Shown: in pieces, positions 46,064 through 53,932 of the stretch
How the letters are laid out: each line of letters begins with the position of its first letter
Numbering within the stretch: position 1 is the first letter of the stretch
Assembly (NCBI RefSeq): GCF_900143005.1
Contig: NZ_FRCS01000011.1
Location: forward strand, 215,495-279,494
DNA from: Cryptosporangium aurantiacum
GTDB taxonomy: Bacteria > Actinomycetota > Actinomycetes > Mycobacteriales > Cryptosporangiaceae
DNA length: 64,000 bases
Reading direction: 5' to 3'
The notes under the pieces: model-generated
What the model was told of the DNA's origin: nothing
What the model saw: the letters and a program-made list of their open reading frames with translations, nothing else
Databases searched by the model: none
Program-made: the position numbers and the translations under genes

Positions 46064-47473
46064 ATGACCCTCGATCCGGACTCGCCGGCACAGCTGCGCG
46101 GTCGACAGCGACTGGCGCTGGTCGTGCTCCTCGGCGCCGGATTCATGCTGTCCGTCGACTTCTCCATCCTCAACGTGGCGCTCCCGCAGATGGGCGAGGG
46201 CGCCGGCATCACGCTCGCCGACCTGCCCTGGATCGCCAGCGCCTACGCATTGCCCGCGGCCGGCTTCACGTTGCTGTTCGGCCGGGTCGCCGACCTGTTC
46301 GGACGCCGCAGGCTGTTCCTGGTCGCGATGGTCCTGCTCCTCGCGGCCTCGCTGCTGGGCGGGTTCGCCACCAACGCCGCGACGCTGCTGACCGCACGTG
46401 TCCTGCAGGGCTTCGCCAACGCGATCGCGATCCCGGCCGCGATGGCCCTGCTGATCACCGCGGTCACGGACGACCGGGCCCGCGCCCGCGTTCTCGGCCT
46501 CAACGGCGCCCTGCTCTCCGGCGGCTTCACCGTGGGCGCGCTGGTCGGCGGCAGCCTGGTCAGCGCGCTCGACTGGCGGTGGGCGTTCTGGATCAACGTG
46601 CCGGTGGCGCTCGTCATCGTCGCGCTGACCCCGTTCGTGGTGCGCGAGAGCGCCCGCCCGGCCGGCGTGAAGCTCGACGTGCCCGGTGCCGTCGCGGTGA
46701 CGACCGGTCTGCTCGCGCTCGTTTACGGTGTTCTGCTGCGCGACTGGATCGCGTTCGTCGTCGGCGTCGTTCTCCTGGGCGTCTTCTGGTTCATCGAGAC
46801 GCGCGCCACGGCTCCTCTGGTGTCGCTGCAGCTGCTCAACCGGCCGTCGGTCAAGTGGGGCAACTTCGGTGGCGTCGTCGCGTTCGTCATGGCCACCGGC
46901 CTCAACTTCGTCCTCACCGTCTACCTGCAGGAAGTACTCGACCTCACGCCGTTCGCGACCGGCCTGGTCTTCGGCCTCCCCGGCCTCGCCGCGGTGTTCG
47001 CCGGGATCCTCGCCGGACGGCTGATCGGTCGGTACGGCTACCGGCCGGTGCTCGCCGCCGGGCTGCTCACGCAGGGGCTCATGGTCGCTCCGATGCTGCT
47101 GATCGGCGACTCGACGACGAGCCTGTACCTCGTCGTCCCGTCGCTGTTCCTGCTGTACTTCGGGCACGTCACCGCGATCGTCGCCTACACGGTCACGGCC
47201 ACATCGGACCTGGAGGAGGGCGAGGCCGGCCTGGCGACCGGCCTCACGTCGCTCGCTCAGCAGATCGCGGTCACGATCGGGATCCCGATCTTCGGTGCGA
47301 TCGCCGCCACCCGGTCGGACCTGACCGAGGGCGTTCACCTGGCGATGCGCGTGCAGGTCGTCGCGGTCACGCTGGCCGTCGTACTCATCTGGATCGGGCT
47401 GCGCACACCGCGCCGGGGACAGCCGACCGCGACGAGCAACACTAAGGTTGCGCATGAGCGGGCTTCGAGCTGA
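46064..47473 (+). CDS. MFS drug-exporter-type transporter, 14-helix (DHA2) family
   Basis: A 469-residue EmrB/QacA-like proton antiporter. Motif C-like and TM1 marks include MLSVDFSILNVALPQM, motif A GRVADLFGRRRLFL, and ARVLQGFANAIAIPAAMALL. The ATG is preceded by AAGGGAAC. Two GCAAC/GTTGC inverted repeats lie in its promoter, and a third lies at its 3' end in front of the SRPBCC-ArsR genes, so it probably belongs to the ArsR-type regulator's regulon. The exported compound is unknown. Confidence 0.9.
   Translation: MTLDPDSPAQLRGRQRLALVVLLGAGFMLSVDFSILNVALPQMGEGAGITLADLPWIASAYALPAAGFTLLFGRVADLFGRRRLFLVAMVLLLAASLLGGFATNAATLLTARVLQGFANAIAIPAAMALLITAVTDDRARARVLGLNGALLSGGFTVGALVGGSLVSALDWRWAFWINVPVALVIVALTPFVVRESARPAGVKLDVPGAVAVTTGLLALVYGVLLRDWIAFVVGVVLLGVFWFIETRATAPLVSLQLLNRPSVKWGNFGGVVAFVMATGLNFVLTVYLQEVLDLTPFATGLVFGLPGLAAVFAGILAGRLIGRYGYRPVLAAGLLTQGLMVAPMLLIGDSTTSLYLVVPSLFLLYFGHVTAIVAYTVTATSDLEEGEAGLATGLTSLAQQIAVTIGIPIFGAIAATRSDLTEGVHLAMRVQVVAVTLAVVLIWIGLRTPRRGQPTATSNTKVAHERASS
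47436..47451. promoter_or_regulatory. GCAAC/GTTGC inverted repeat 4
   Basis: GCAAC-N6-GTTGC inside the 3' end of the MFS gene, 31 bases before the SRPBCC start. Position and sequence fit the autoregulatory operator of the SRPBCC-ArsR pair. Confidence 0.6.
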
Positions 47474-47482
47474 GGTGGGGTC

Positions 47483-47929
47483 GTGAACCGGGACAGGATC
47501 CAGCGCGAGACGTTCGTGAAGGCGCCGGTGGAGCGGGTGTGGGCGGTGATCACCGAACCGAAGCACGTCGGCGTGTGGTTCGGGCAGGGCGCGCCGGCCG
47601 AGGTCGACCTGCGGCCGGGTGGGATCATGCGCCTCGATCACGGGGAACACGGCGTGTACCCGACGCTGATCGTGGCGGTCGACCCGCCGCGCTACCTCGC
47701 CTATCGGTGGGCCGGCGGGTACCCGGGCGAGGTCGCCGACGAGGCCAACTCGACGCTGGTCGAGTTCTTTCTCGACGCCGAGGAGGACGGCACCCGGCTG
47801 CGGGTCACCGAGTCAGGCTTCGCCGCGCTCACGATCCCGGCCGAGCGCGAGCGCAGCGCCGGGTACGACAGCCACGACCGCGGATGGCGCGAGGTCGTGG
47901 ACAACCTCAAGGAGTACGCGGAGCGATGA
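47483..47929 (+). CDS. SRPBCC (AHSA1-like) domain protein
   Basis: A 148-residue START/AHSA1-fold ligand-binding protein (VKAPVERVWAVITEPKHVGVWFG, RLRVTESGFAAL, GWREVVDNLKEYAE). It starts at GTG after GAGGTGGGG. It overlaps the ArsR-type gene by 4 bases. SRPBCC-ArsR pairs are frequent in actinomycetes; the SRPBCC protein may bind or modify the compound sensed by the pair. Confidence 0.9.
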   Translation: MNRDRIQRETFVKAPVERVWAVITEPKHVGVWFGQGAPAEVDLRPGGIMRLDHGEHGVYPTLIVAVDPPRYLAYRWAGGYPGEVADEANSTLVEFFLDAEEDGTRLRVTESGFAALTIPAERERSAGYDSHDRGWREVVDNLKEYAER

Positions 47930-48246
47930 TCGCCGAACTGGAGGTGCTCTCGGCCCTGTCCGACCCGACCCGGTGGGAACTGCTCAACGAGATCGCCGAC
48001 CGGGGCGGCAGCACCGCGACCGTCCTCGCCGTCGGACGGCCGGTGAGCCGGCAGGCGGTGGTGAAACATCTCGGCGTCCTGGAGCGCGCCGGCCTGGTGA
48101 CGGGCCGGCGCGCCGGGCGGGAGATGCGCTACGTCGTCCGGGCTGAACGGCTCGACCAGACCGCGCGGTGGATGGCCGAGGCGGCGAGCCGGTGGGACGC
48201 GCGGCTGGCCACGATCAAGGAACTGGCCGAGAATCCGGACGCCTGA
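47926..48246 (+). CDS. ArsR-family winged-helix regulator
   Basis: 106 residues with the ArsR winged helix (LSALSDPTRWELLNEIADRGGSTATVLA and PVSRQAVVKHLGVLERAGLVTGRRAGREMRYVV). No Cys metal-binding motif (CxCxxC) is present, so it is likely a metal-independent member. It is coupled to the SRPBCC gene by a 4-base overlap and probably binds the GCAAC-N6-GTTGC sites upstream of this pair and of the MFS gene. Confidence 0.88.
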   Translation: MIAELEVLSALSDPTRWELLNEIADRGGSTATVLAVGRPVSRQAVVKHLGVLERAGLVTGRRAGREMRYVVRAERLDQTARWMAEAASRWDARLATIKELAENPDA

Positions 48247-48266
48247 ACGCGCTGAGCGCCCGGCAC

Positions 48267-48527
48267 TCAGCTGAACACTTCGGCGACGAGGCGCTTCTTC
48301 GCCTGCTCGAGGGCCCCCGATGGCGCCGAGGTCCAGGTCGGCGTCCCCGAAGGTCAGCGAGCCGGTCAGCGTCCGGCTGCCGTCCGGCGCTGCATTTCGT
48401 CGGCGTAGGAGTGGCCGGTGACGCTCTCGACCAGCAGCTTGGCCAGCACGTAGTTGGTGTTGGAGTAACTCCACCCCGCGCCCGGCTCGAACCGCGGAGG
48501 CTTGGACAACGCCAGCCGGACCATTCC
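48267..48527 (-). pseudogene. Remnant of a serine hydrolase (class C beta-lactamase fold)
   Basis: One minus-strand frame reads PRFEPGAGWSYSNTNYVLAK followed by LLVESVTGHSYADEMQRR, which is the Y-x-N region of a serine hydrolase, then stops at 48366. A further piece in another frame ends ALEQAKKRLVAEVFS at 48267. The SxxK region is absent. The gene is frameshifted and lacks its 5' part. Confidence 0.7.
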
Positions 48528-48860
48528 AGAACCAGTCCGACGCCGCCTCGCGCTACGGGTTGGTCAACAATCACCGGGAAGACCGAGAACCGTCGATAGC
48601 CCGGTTGAACGCACTGGTCGAGGCCAAGCTGCGCGCTGCGGGCATCGACGTCCCCCACCAGTGACACCCGCCTGCGCGGTCAGACGAGCGGGCTGGGCAG
48701 CGCCTGGCTGAGGTACTGCGCGGCCCCGACGCCGAGGAAAGGTTCCCTCGACGAGCCACCGCAACACGATCGCCGTCGATCAACGGTGCCGTGCCTGCCG
48801 CAGAAAACGGCGGCCGCCGATGCACTGGCGTGCAGCAGCGCCCGCTGGTTCGATGTCGCG
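48528..48860. other. Degenerate region with a short gene tail
   Basis: A plus-strand frame ending at 48664 carries a protein-like C terminus (IARLNALVEAKLRAAGIDVP, then HQ and stop) with no start or family assignment, joined directly to the serine-hydrolase remnant. The rest to 48860 holds no supportable gene. The mix of broken ends suggests past deletions or insertions here. Confidence 0.5.
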
Positions 48861-49376
48861 ATGACTACACAGCTAATCACAGCAACTGCAGCCGTGCTGG
48901 GCGCAGCCATCGGAATGGGTGGCGCCATTCTTGCCGCTTTCACGAATGGCCGAAATCAACGCGAACTTGCCCATGTCCAGCAAAGGGTAGCGTGGCTCAA
49001 AGAAGAGCGAGTCTCATGCCAGTCACTTCTTGCTTGTTTGGATATCTACCGCATGGTCGTTGAGGAAATAGCCTGGGCGGCACCCGGTGCAAGAGCACAG
49101 CTGAAAAACTACTACTGGGAGGCGTGGAAGGAGCTCGTATCAGCCAACGCAACGCTCCAGCTTGCCTCACGACATGACTTAGTCAAGACGGCTGACGGGA
49201 TCATGAATTCCGCGCGGGAAGTTGACAATTGCGCATGGGACATGATCCATAAAGGCCAAGTGGACGAGAACGAATACAAGCGCGTCAAGAACACGCTGAC
49301 TGAGCTTCGGGACCGGTTCGTTGCCGAAGTTCGGCCCCTCGCCGCGGGCAGCATAGGCCGCGATTTGGCGACGTGA
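48861..49376 (+). CDS. Single-pass membrane protein with helical cytoplasmic domain, lower G+C
   Basis: 171 residues from the ATG at 48861; the frame runs back to 48786, but the upstream codons do not look coding. The N terminus is one membrane helix (LITATAAVLGAAIGMGGAILAAF). After it comes a charged, mostly helical domain (ELAHVQQRVAWLKEERVSCQ..., RDRFVAEV) that may form a coiled coil or four-helix bundle. Codon use is clearly less G/C-biased than the neighbours (many codons ending in A or T), suggesting recent acquisition. It sits beside broken genes. I do not recognise a family. Confidence 0.7.
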   Translation: MTTQLITATAAVLGAAIGMGGAILAAFTNGRNQRELAHVQQRVAWLKEERVSCQSLLACLDIYRMVVEEIAWAAPGARAQLKNYYWEAWKELVSANATLQLASRHDLVKTADGIMNSAREVDNCAWDMIHKGQVDENEYKRVKNTLTELRDRFVAEVRPLAAGSIGRDLAT

Positions 49377-49385
49377 GGGGGCACG

Positions 49386-50213
49386 TTAGGGCGCCACGTG
49401 CGCGGCGCCGGTGACCTGTTCGGCGTAGGCGTGGGCGCGGGGCAGGACGTGGTCGCGCAGCTCGAGGAAGAGCGCGACGCTGCGGTGCCCGGGCCAGTCC
49501 GCGGGCAGTAACCGGGCCGGCAGGCCGGGGTCGATGTACGGGATGATCCGCCAGCTGTCCAACCCGTGGATCCAGGCCCGGAACGCGTCCTCGGGTGTGT
49601 CGCCGAGCGTCGTTGGCGTGTCCCCGTGCGCCGCGAGGAACGCGTCGTGCCGGGCGCGGATGGAGCCCAGGTCCCACCAGCGGGTCACGTCGGCGGGTCC
49701 GCGGACCTCGGTCGCCAGGAACACCGTCGCGTTGGACGACAGCCCCAGGTCGGCCAGGATCTCCTCGACCTCCCCGGTCAGGTACTCCGGGCAGATCCAG
49801 AGCGCCGGCGACACCGCGCCGCAGCCGATCCACGTCAGCCGCCGGCGGAGCTGGTGACGCAGGTCGCGGTTCTCCTCCGGCACCGAGTAGGAAATCAGGC
49901 ACCAGCGGTCGCCGTCGGCCATCGTCCGGGGGTGGAAGATCCGCCGGTCGCCGCGTTCGAGCATCGGGATCGCGTCCGGGACGAGCGCGTAACCCGGCAC
50001 CCCGTCCCGGCTCTGCGCGGCGAGCAGCCCCTTGGCCTTGATGCGGGCCAGCGCGGTCCGCGTGCGTGCCTCCGGCAAGCCGACCGTTCCCGCCAGCTCG
50101 ACCAGGTGCGCGACCGCGATCCAGCCGCCGAGCCGCCGCAGCGAGGTGCCGACGATCGTCCGGAGCAGCGACGTCGTACTGCCCGGCGAGGACTCCGTGT
50201 CGTCCAGGATCAC
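49386..50213 (-). CDS. PaaX-fold transcriptional regulator of the kynurenine operon
   Basis: 275 residues. The N-terminal winged helix (TSLRRLGGWIAVAHLVELAGTVGLPEARTRTALARIKAKGLL), the central SYSVPEENRDLRHQLRRRLTWIGCG and the C-terminal IDPGLPARLLPADWPGHRS match PaaX-family proteins. It is the last gene of the kynA-kynU operon (GTGA overlap with kynU), so it probably senses a kynurenine-pathway metabolite and controls the operon. The 35-base inverted repeat at 52294-52328 is its candidate site. Confidence 0.85.
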   Translation of the reverse strand: MILDDTESSPGSTTSLLRTIVGTSLRRLGGWIAVAHLVELAGTVGLPEARTRTALARIKAKGLLAAQSRDGVPGYALVPDAIPMLERGDRRIFHPRTMADGDRWCLISYSVPEENRDLRHQLRRRLTWIGCGAVSPALWICPEYLTGEVEEILADLGLSSNATVFLATEVRGPADVTRWWDLGSIRARHDAFLAAHGDTPTTLGDTPEDAFRAWIHGLDSWRIIPYIDPGLPARLLPADWPGHRSVALFLELRDHVLPRAHAYAEQVTGAAHVAP

Positions 50214-51427
50214 TGTTGCTGCCCCAACTCGTCGCCGACGATCTGCAGGCCCTCAGCCACCTCGGTGAAGCTGGTGGACAACGGCGAGAGGCCGACCCGC
50301 ATGCCGTGCGGGGGACGGAAGTCCGGCAGCACGCCGCGCTTCCAGAGCAGCGGAACGATCTCCCGGAACGCCGGGTGGTCGAGCGTCACGTGGCCGCCGC
50401 GCAGCGCGGCGTCGCGCGGCGTGGAGACGCGGACCCCCAGCGGAACGAGCAGCTCGTCGGCGAGCTCCAGCACGAACTCGGTGAGCGCGACCGACTTGGC
50501 GCGGATCGCGTCCAGGCCCGCCTCGTCGATGAGGTTCAGCATGTCGCGCATCGGCAGCATCCCGAGCACCGGCGGTGTGCCGCTGACGAACTGGCGGATG
50601 CCCGGCGCCGGTTCGTACCGCGGCCCCATCGCGAACGGGTCGGCCGAGCCCATCCAGCCCTGGATCGGCTGCCGGGCGGTCTCCTGGAGTGCGGTGGTGA
50701 CGTAGGCGAACGCTGGTGCTCCGGGGCCGCCGTTGAGGTACTTGTAGGTGCATCCGACGGCGATGTCGACGCCCCAGGCGTCCACCTCCATCGGGACGAC
50801 GCCCACCGAGTGGCACAGGTCCCAGATCACCAGCGCGCCGGCATCGTGAGCGACCGCGGTGATCGCGGGCACGTCGGCGAGGTAACCGGAGCGGTAGGCG
50901 ACGTGGCTGAGCAGGACGATCGCAGTCTCCGGCCCGACGACCCCGGCCACCTGCGAGGCGGTGACGCCGGTCGCCGGGTCGGCGTCGATCCAGCGCAGGG
51001 TCGCGCCGCGCTCGGCGGCGATCCCCTCCAGGACGTAGCGGTCGGTCGGGAAGTTCTCGGTGTCCAGCACGATCTCGGTACGGGCGGGGCGCGCGTCGAG
51101 CGCGGCCCTGGCCACCTTGTAGAGCATCACGGTCGTCGAGTCGCCGACGACGGTCTGCCCCGGTGCGGCGCCCAGCGCGACCCGGCCTATCGTGTCGCCC
51201 AGCGTCGTCGGCGTTTCGGTCCAGCCCTCGTCCCAGGCGCGGATCAGCCGGTCGCCCCAGTCCTGGTCGACGAACCGCACGAGGTTGTCGCGGGTGGCCA
51301 GCAGCGGACGCCCCAGCGAGTTGCCGTCGAGGTAGGCGACGACCGGGGCGGGCACGAACCGGTCCCGGTACGCCGCCAGCGGGTCCGCGGCGTCGAGCGC
51401 TGCCGCGCGTTCCATCATCTCAGCCAC
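50210..51427 (-). CDS. kynU: Kynureninase
   Basis: A 405-residue PLP enzyme that cleaves kynurenine to anthranilate and alanine. The Schiff-base lysine is K229 in GCTYKYLNGGPGAPAF; YLDGNSLGRPL and GDSTTVMLYK are family marks, and DLCHSVGVVPMEV holds the PLP-binding Asp. It overlaps kynA by 8 bases and the PaaX-type gene by 4. No kynurenine formamidase gene is adjacent; N-formylkynurenine hydrolysis must be done by an enzyme encoded elsewhere. Confidence 0.95.
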   Translation of the reverse strand: MAEMMERAAALDAADPLAAYRDRFVPAPVVAYLDGNSLGRPLLATRDNLVRFVDQDWGDRLIRAWDEGWTETPTTLGDTIGRVALGAAPGQTVVGDSTTVMLYKVARAALDARPARTEIVLDTENFPTDRYVLEGIAAERGATLRWIDADPATGVTASQVAGVVGPETAIVLLSHVAYRSGYLADVPAITAVAHDAGALVIWDLCHSVGVVPMEVDAWGVDIAVGCTYKYLNGGPGAPAFAYVTTALQETARQPIQGWMGSADPFAMGPRYEPAPGIRQFVSGTPPVLGMLPMRDMLNLIDEAGLDAIRAKSVALTEFVLELADELLVPLGVRVSTPRDAALRGGHVTLDHPAFREIVPLLWKRGVLPDFRPPHGMRVGLSPLSTSFTEVAEGLQIVGDELGQQQ

Positions 51428-52274
51428 CGATCCGCGCGCGAACGCTGTAGAGCTCCGGGAAGAACGTGAGGTCGAGCGCGCGGCGCAGGAACGGCACGCC
51501 GGACGAGCCGCCGGTGCCGGGCTGGGTGCCGATCATGCGCTGCACGGTGCGCAGATGCCGGAACCGCCAGAACTGGAACGCGTCCTCCAGGTCGACCAGG
51601 TCCTCGCAGGCCTCGTAGACGTCCCAAGCCACCGCGGGGTCGTCATAGACGCCCTCGAACACCGGGATCAGGTCCGGTGCCTCCACCCAGGCCTGCCGGA
51701 CGTCCCGGTCGAGCAGGTCCGCCGGGATCGCGTAGCCACGGCGGGCGAGCATCCGCAGGAACGCGTCGTAGAGGCTGGGTTCCTCCAGCAGCGTGTGCAG
51801 CGTCTCGTGTGCCGGCGGGTCGGCCTCGAAGACCGCGAGCATGTCCGCGTTCTTGTTCCCGAGCATGAACTCGACCGCGCGGTACTGGTACGACTGAAAT
51901 CCGGACGACGGGCCGAGGATCGTGCGGAACTCCGCGTACTCGCTGGGGGTCATCGTGGCCAGGACCGACCACTGCTCGGTCATCGTCTCCAGGATCCGTT
52001 TGACCCGGGCCAGCCGCTTGAGCGACCACGACAGCTGATCGGCGTCGAGCAGATCGCGGGCCGCGCGGAGCTCGTGCAGCATCAGCTTGAGCCACAGCTC
52101 CGAGGTCTGGTGCTGGATGATGAACAGCATTTCGTCGTGGTGAGCCGGGGCGCTGAGCGGCTGCTGGGCACCGAGGATCAGATCCAGGCGGAGGTAGGAG
52201 CCGTAGCTCATCGCGTCCCGGAAGTCCGTCCGCACCCCGCTCTCGAGCGGGCGTTCGCCTTTGCTGATGTTCAC
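51420..52274 (-). CDS. kynA: Tryptophan 2,3-dioxygenase
   Basis: A 284-residue heme dioxygenase that opens tryptophan to N-formylkynurenine. Family marks are SYGSYLRLDLILGAQQPLS, HHDEMLFIIQHQTSELWLKLMLHEL, GFQSYQYRAVEFMLGNK and the region with the heme His, FWRFRHLRTVQRMIGTQPGTGGSSGVPFL. The GTG start follows GACGGAG. It is first in the kynA-kynU-PaaX operon. The inverted repeat at 52294-52328 lies 20 bases upstream of the start. Confidence 0.95.
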   Translation of the reverse strand: MNISKGERPLESGVRTDFRDAMSYGSYLRLDLILGAQQPLSAPAHHDEMLFIIQHQTSELWLKLMLHELRAARDLLDADQLSWSLKRLARVKRILETMTEQWSVLATMTPSEYAEFRTILGPSSGFQSYQYRAVEFMLGNKNADMLAVFEADPPAHETLHTLLEEPSLYDAFLRMLARRGYAIPADLLDRDVRQAWVEAPDLIPVFEGVYDDPAVAWDVYEACEDLVDLEDAFQFWRFRHLRTVQRMIGTQPGTGGSSGVPFLRRALDLTFFPELYSVRARIGG

Positions 52275-52293
52275 GACAAGTCTCCGTCCCCCT

Positions 52294-52328
52294 GGTCGTC
52301 ACCAGCGTATCTCACGCTGGTGACGACC
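52294..52328. promoter_or_regulatory. Perfect 15-base inverted repeat upstream of kynA
   Basis: Arms GGTCGTCACCAGCGT and its exact complement flank a 5-base centre. It lies between the stop of the 52346 gene and the kynA start on the same strand. It may be the operator of the kyn regulator. As RNA it would form a strong hairpin, but no T-run follows, so it is a poor intrinsic terminator. Confidence 0.65.
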
Positions 52329-52345
52329 GTAAGGAACGTGAGAGA

Positions 52346-53932
52346 TCAGTCGCCGGTCAGCGCGGGAAAAGCGACCCGCACGCTGGTGAGGAACGGCTGG
52401 TAGCCGTCGAAGCCGGAAGCGCCCGCAGCCGCCCAGAGCGCGTCGAACGCCGCGGCGAGCGGATCCTCGTGCGCGGCGGCGAACACCGCGGGCAGCGCCA
52501 TCGCCTGCTGCGAGAAGTTCGGCGTGCCCTGCGGCCGGACCGGGCTCGGCGGGGACGTGACCACGGTCCGGGGAGCACGCGGGTCGGACCACAACCGGTC
52601 CCAGGTCGCGGCCTCGTCCTCGAACGGCTGCTCGCCGCGTTCGAGGCTCGACAGCCCGGCCGCGATCCAACCGACGGTGTCCAGCCCGGAGATCGCGCAG
52701 GCCCGGCGCGCGGCCCAGCGGGCGATGTCGCGCTGGAGGCCGGGGTCAGCGGCCGCGATCACGTCGACGAGGTCCCGGTCGTAGTTCGCCAGACCCCGCG
52801 CGTTGGATCGAAGCGCACGCAGGCGATCCGTCGGCGGTCGGCCGCCCCACTCCTTGGCCTCCGCCCGTTCCCGCCTGCGGACGGCGGCCGCGTGCGCCTC
52901 GGCGACTTCCGCCGCGAGTTCGGCCAGGGTCCGCTCCCACGGATGCGGGGTCTCCGACCCGGTGGACGCCCGGTCGAGCAGGTGATCCCAGATCAGTCCG
53001 AGCGGAATCGCGTCACCACCACGGACGCCACGGTGGTGGACGGTCAGTTCTCCGTCCGAGCGGCCCGGCACGGACTCGACCGTGAGTTCCACCGAGCCGG
53101 GCACCTCGTCGGGAACCGGCCCGGCGGCGTTCTCCCAGCGCCACTCGGACACCGTCGTGCCGGTTCCCAGGCGCGCGGTGAGCGGGCCGGCACTCAGCCG
53201 CAGGTCACGGAGCCCCAGCGCCCCGTCGGGATCGGCCACGATCGCGGCCGCACGGGCCGCGGGCAGGGTCCGGCTGCGGCGCACCGCCACCCGCGGCTCC
53301 GGCGCGGTCGACCGTCCGGGGACGCGCGGCACGAACGCCGGATGCGGCGCCGTCCGCCGCCGTCGCACCACCGCCTCGCGCAGGACGTCGTCGACGCCGG
53401 TGACGAGGTGCACCATCGCCCAGCCCGCCGCACCGGCCGGAGGGGCGCTCCACGGTTGCGCCGACAGCCGGTCGGCGCACAGCGTCCGGAAGCCGGTGTC
53501 GGTCGTGACCGGCCACAGCACGATCTCGTACTGCTCGGCGGGCCCGCCGGCGTCCTCCTCACCCTCAGGTGTGCGGTTCCGCGCCCGCACCTGCACCCGG
53601 AGCAGGCCCGGTCCGGGCACCGCGATCGCCCTGAAGGCCTCCGGGCTCTCCCCCATCAGGCCGTGCACGGACAGCTCACCCTCCGGGCACCACAGCGTGG
53701 TCTCGGTGACCGCGTCCCACCCCGCAGGGTCGGCGGGTGCCGCCGTCCGCACCGTCACCCGGACGTCGACCCACCCGGTGTGCGGGCCGGTCATCACGGT
53801 CAGGTCGCCCGCGCCGGTGAGGTGCACGAGGTCGTCACCGGCCTGGTAGATGCCCAGCTCGGAGTGCGTATCGACGCACGTGGTGACCTGCATCTGGTGG
53901 TAGGAGACGAAGACCCGTTCGAAACCGGTCAC
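52346..53932 (-). CDS. Unknown 528-residue protein, last gene of the acyltransferase operon
   Basis: No family recognised. The first ~150 residues look like a compact beta-rich domain (FERVFVSYHQMQV, GPHTGWVDVRVTV, PGPGLLRVQVRARNR, EQYEIVLWPV). The middle is Arg/Pro-rich. The last ~200 are helical with a charged segment (LAELAAEVAEAHAAAVRRR) and end PFLTSVRVAFPALTGD. There is no signal peptide or membrane helix. The GTG start overlaps the acyltransferase stop by 4 bases; the open frame to 54268 is shadow sequence. Tight coupling implies a role in the same pathway, possibly as a partner or scaffold. Confidence 0.75.
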   Translation of the reverse strand: MTGFERVFVSYHQMQVTTCVDTHSELGIYQAGDDLVHLTGAGDLTVMTGPHTGWVDVRVTVRTAAPADPAGWDAVTETTLWCPEGELSVHGLMGESPEAFRAIAVPGPGLLRVQVRARNRTPEGEEDAGGPAEQYEIVLWPVTTDTGFRTLCADRLSAQPWSAPPAGAAGWAMVHLVTGVDDVLREAVVRRRRTAPHPAFVPRVPGRSTAPEPRVAVRRSRTLPAARAAAIVADPDGALGLRDLRLSAGPLTARLGTGTTVSEWRWENAAGPVPDEVPGSVELTVESVPGRSDGELTVHHRGVRGGDAIPLGLIWDHLLDRASTGSETPHPWERTLAELAAEVAEAHAAAVRRRERAEAKEWGGRPPTDRLRALRSNARGLANYDRDLVDVIAAADPGLQRDIARWAARRACAISGLDTVGWIAAGLSSLERGEQPFEDEAATWDRLWSDPRAPRTVVTSPPSPVRPQGTPNFSQQAMALPAVFAAAHEDPLAAAFDALWAAAGASGFDGYQPFLTSVRVAFPALTGD

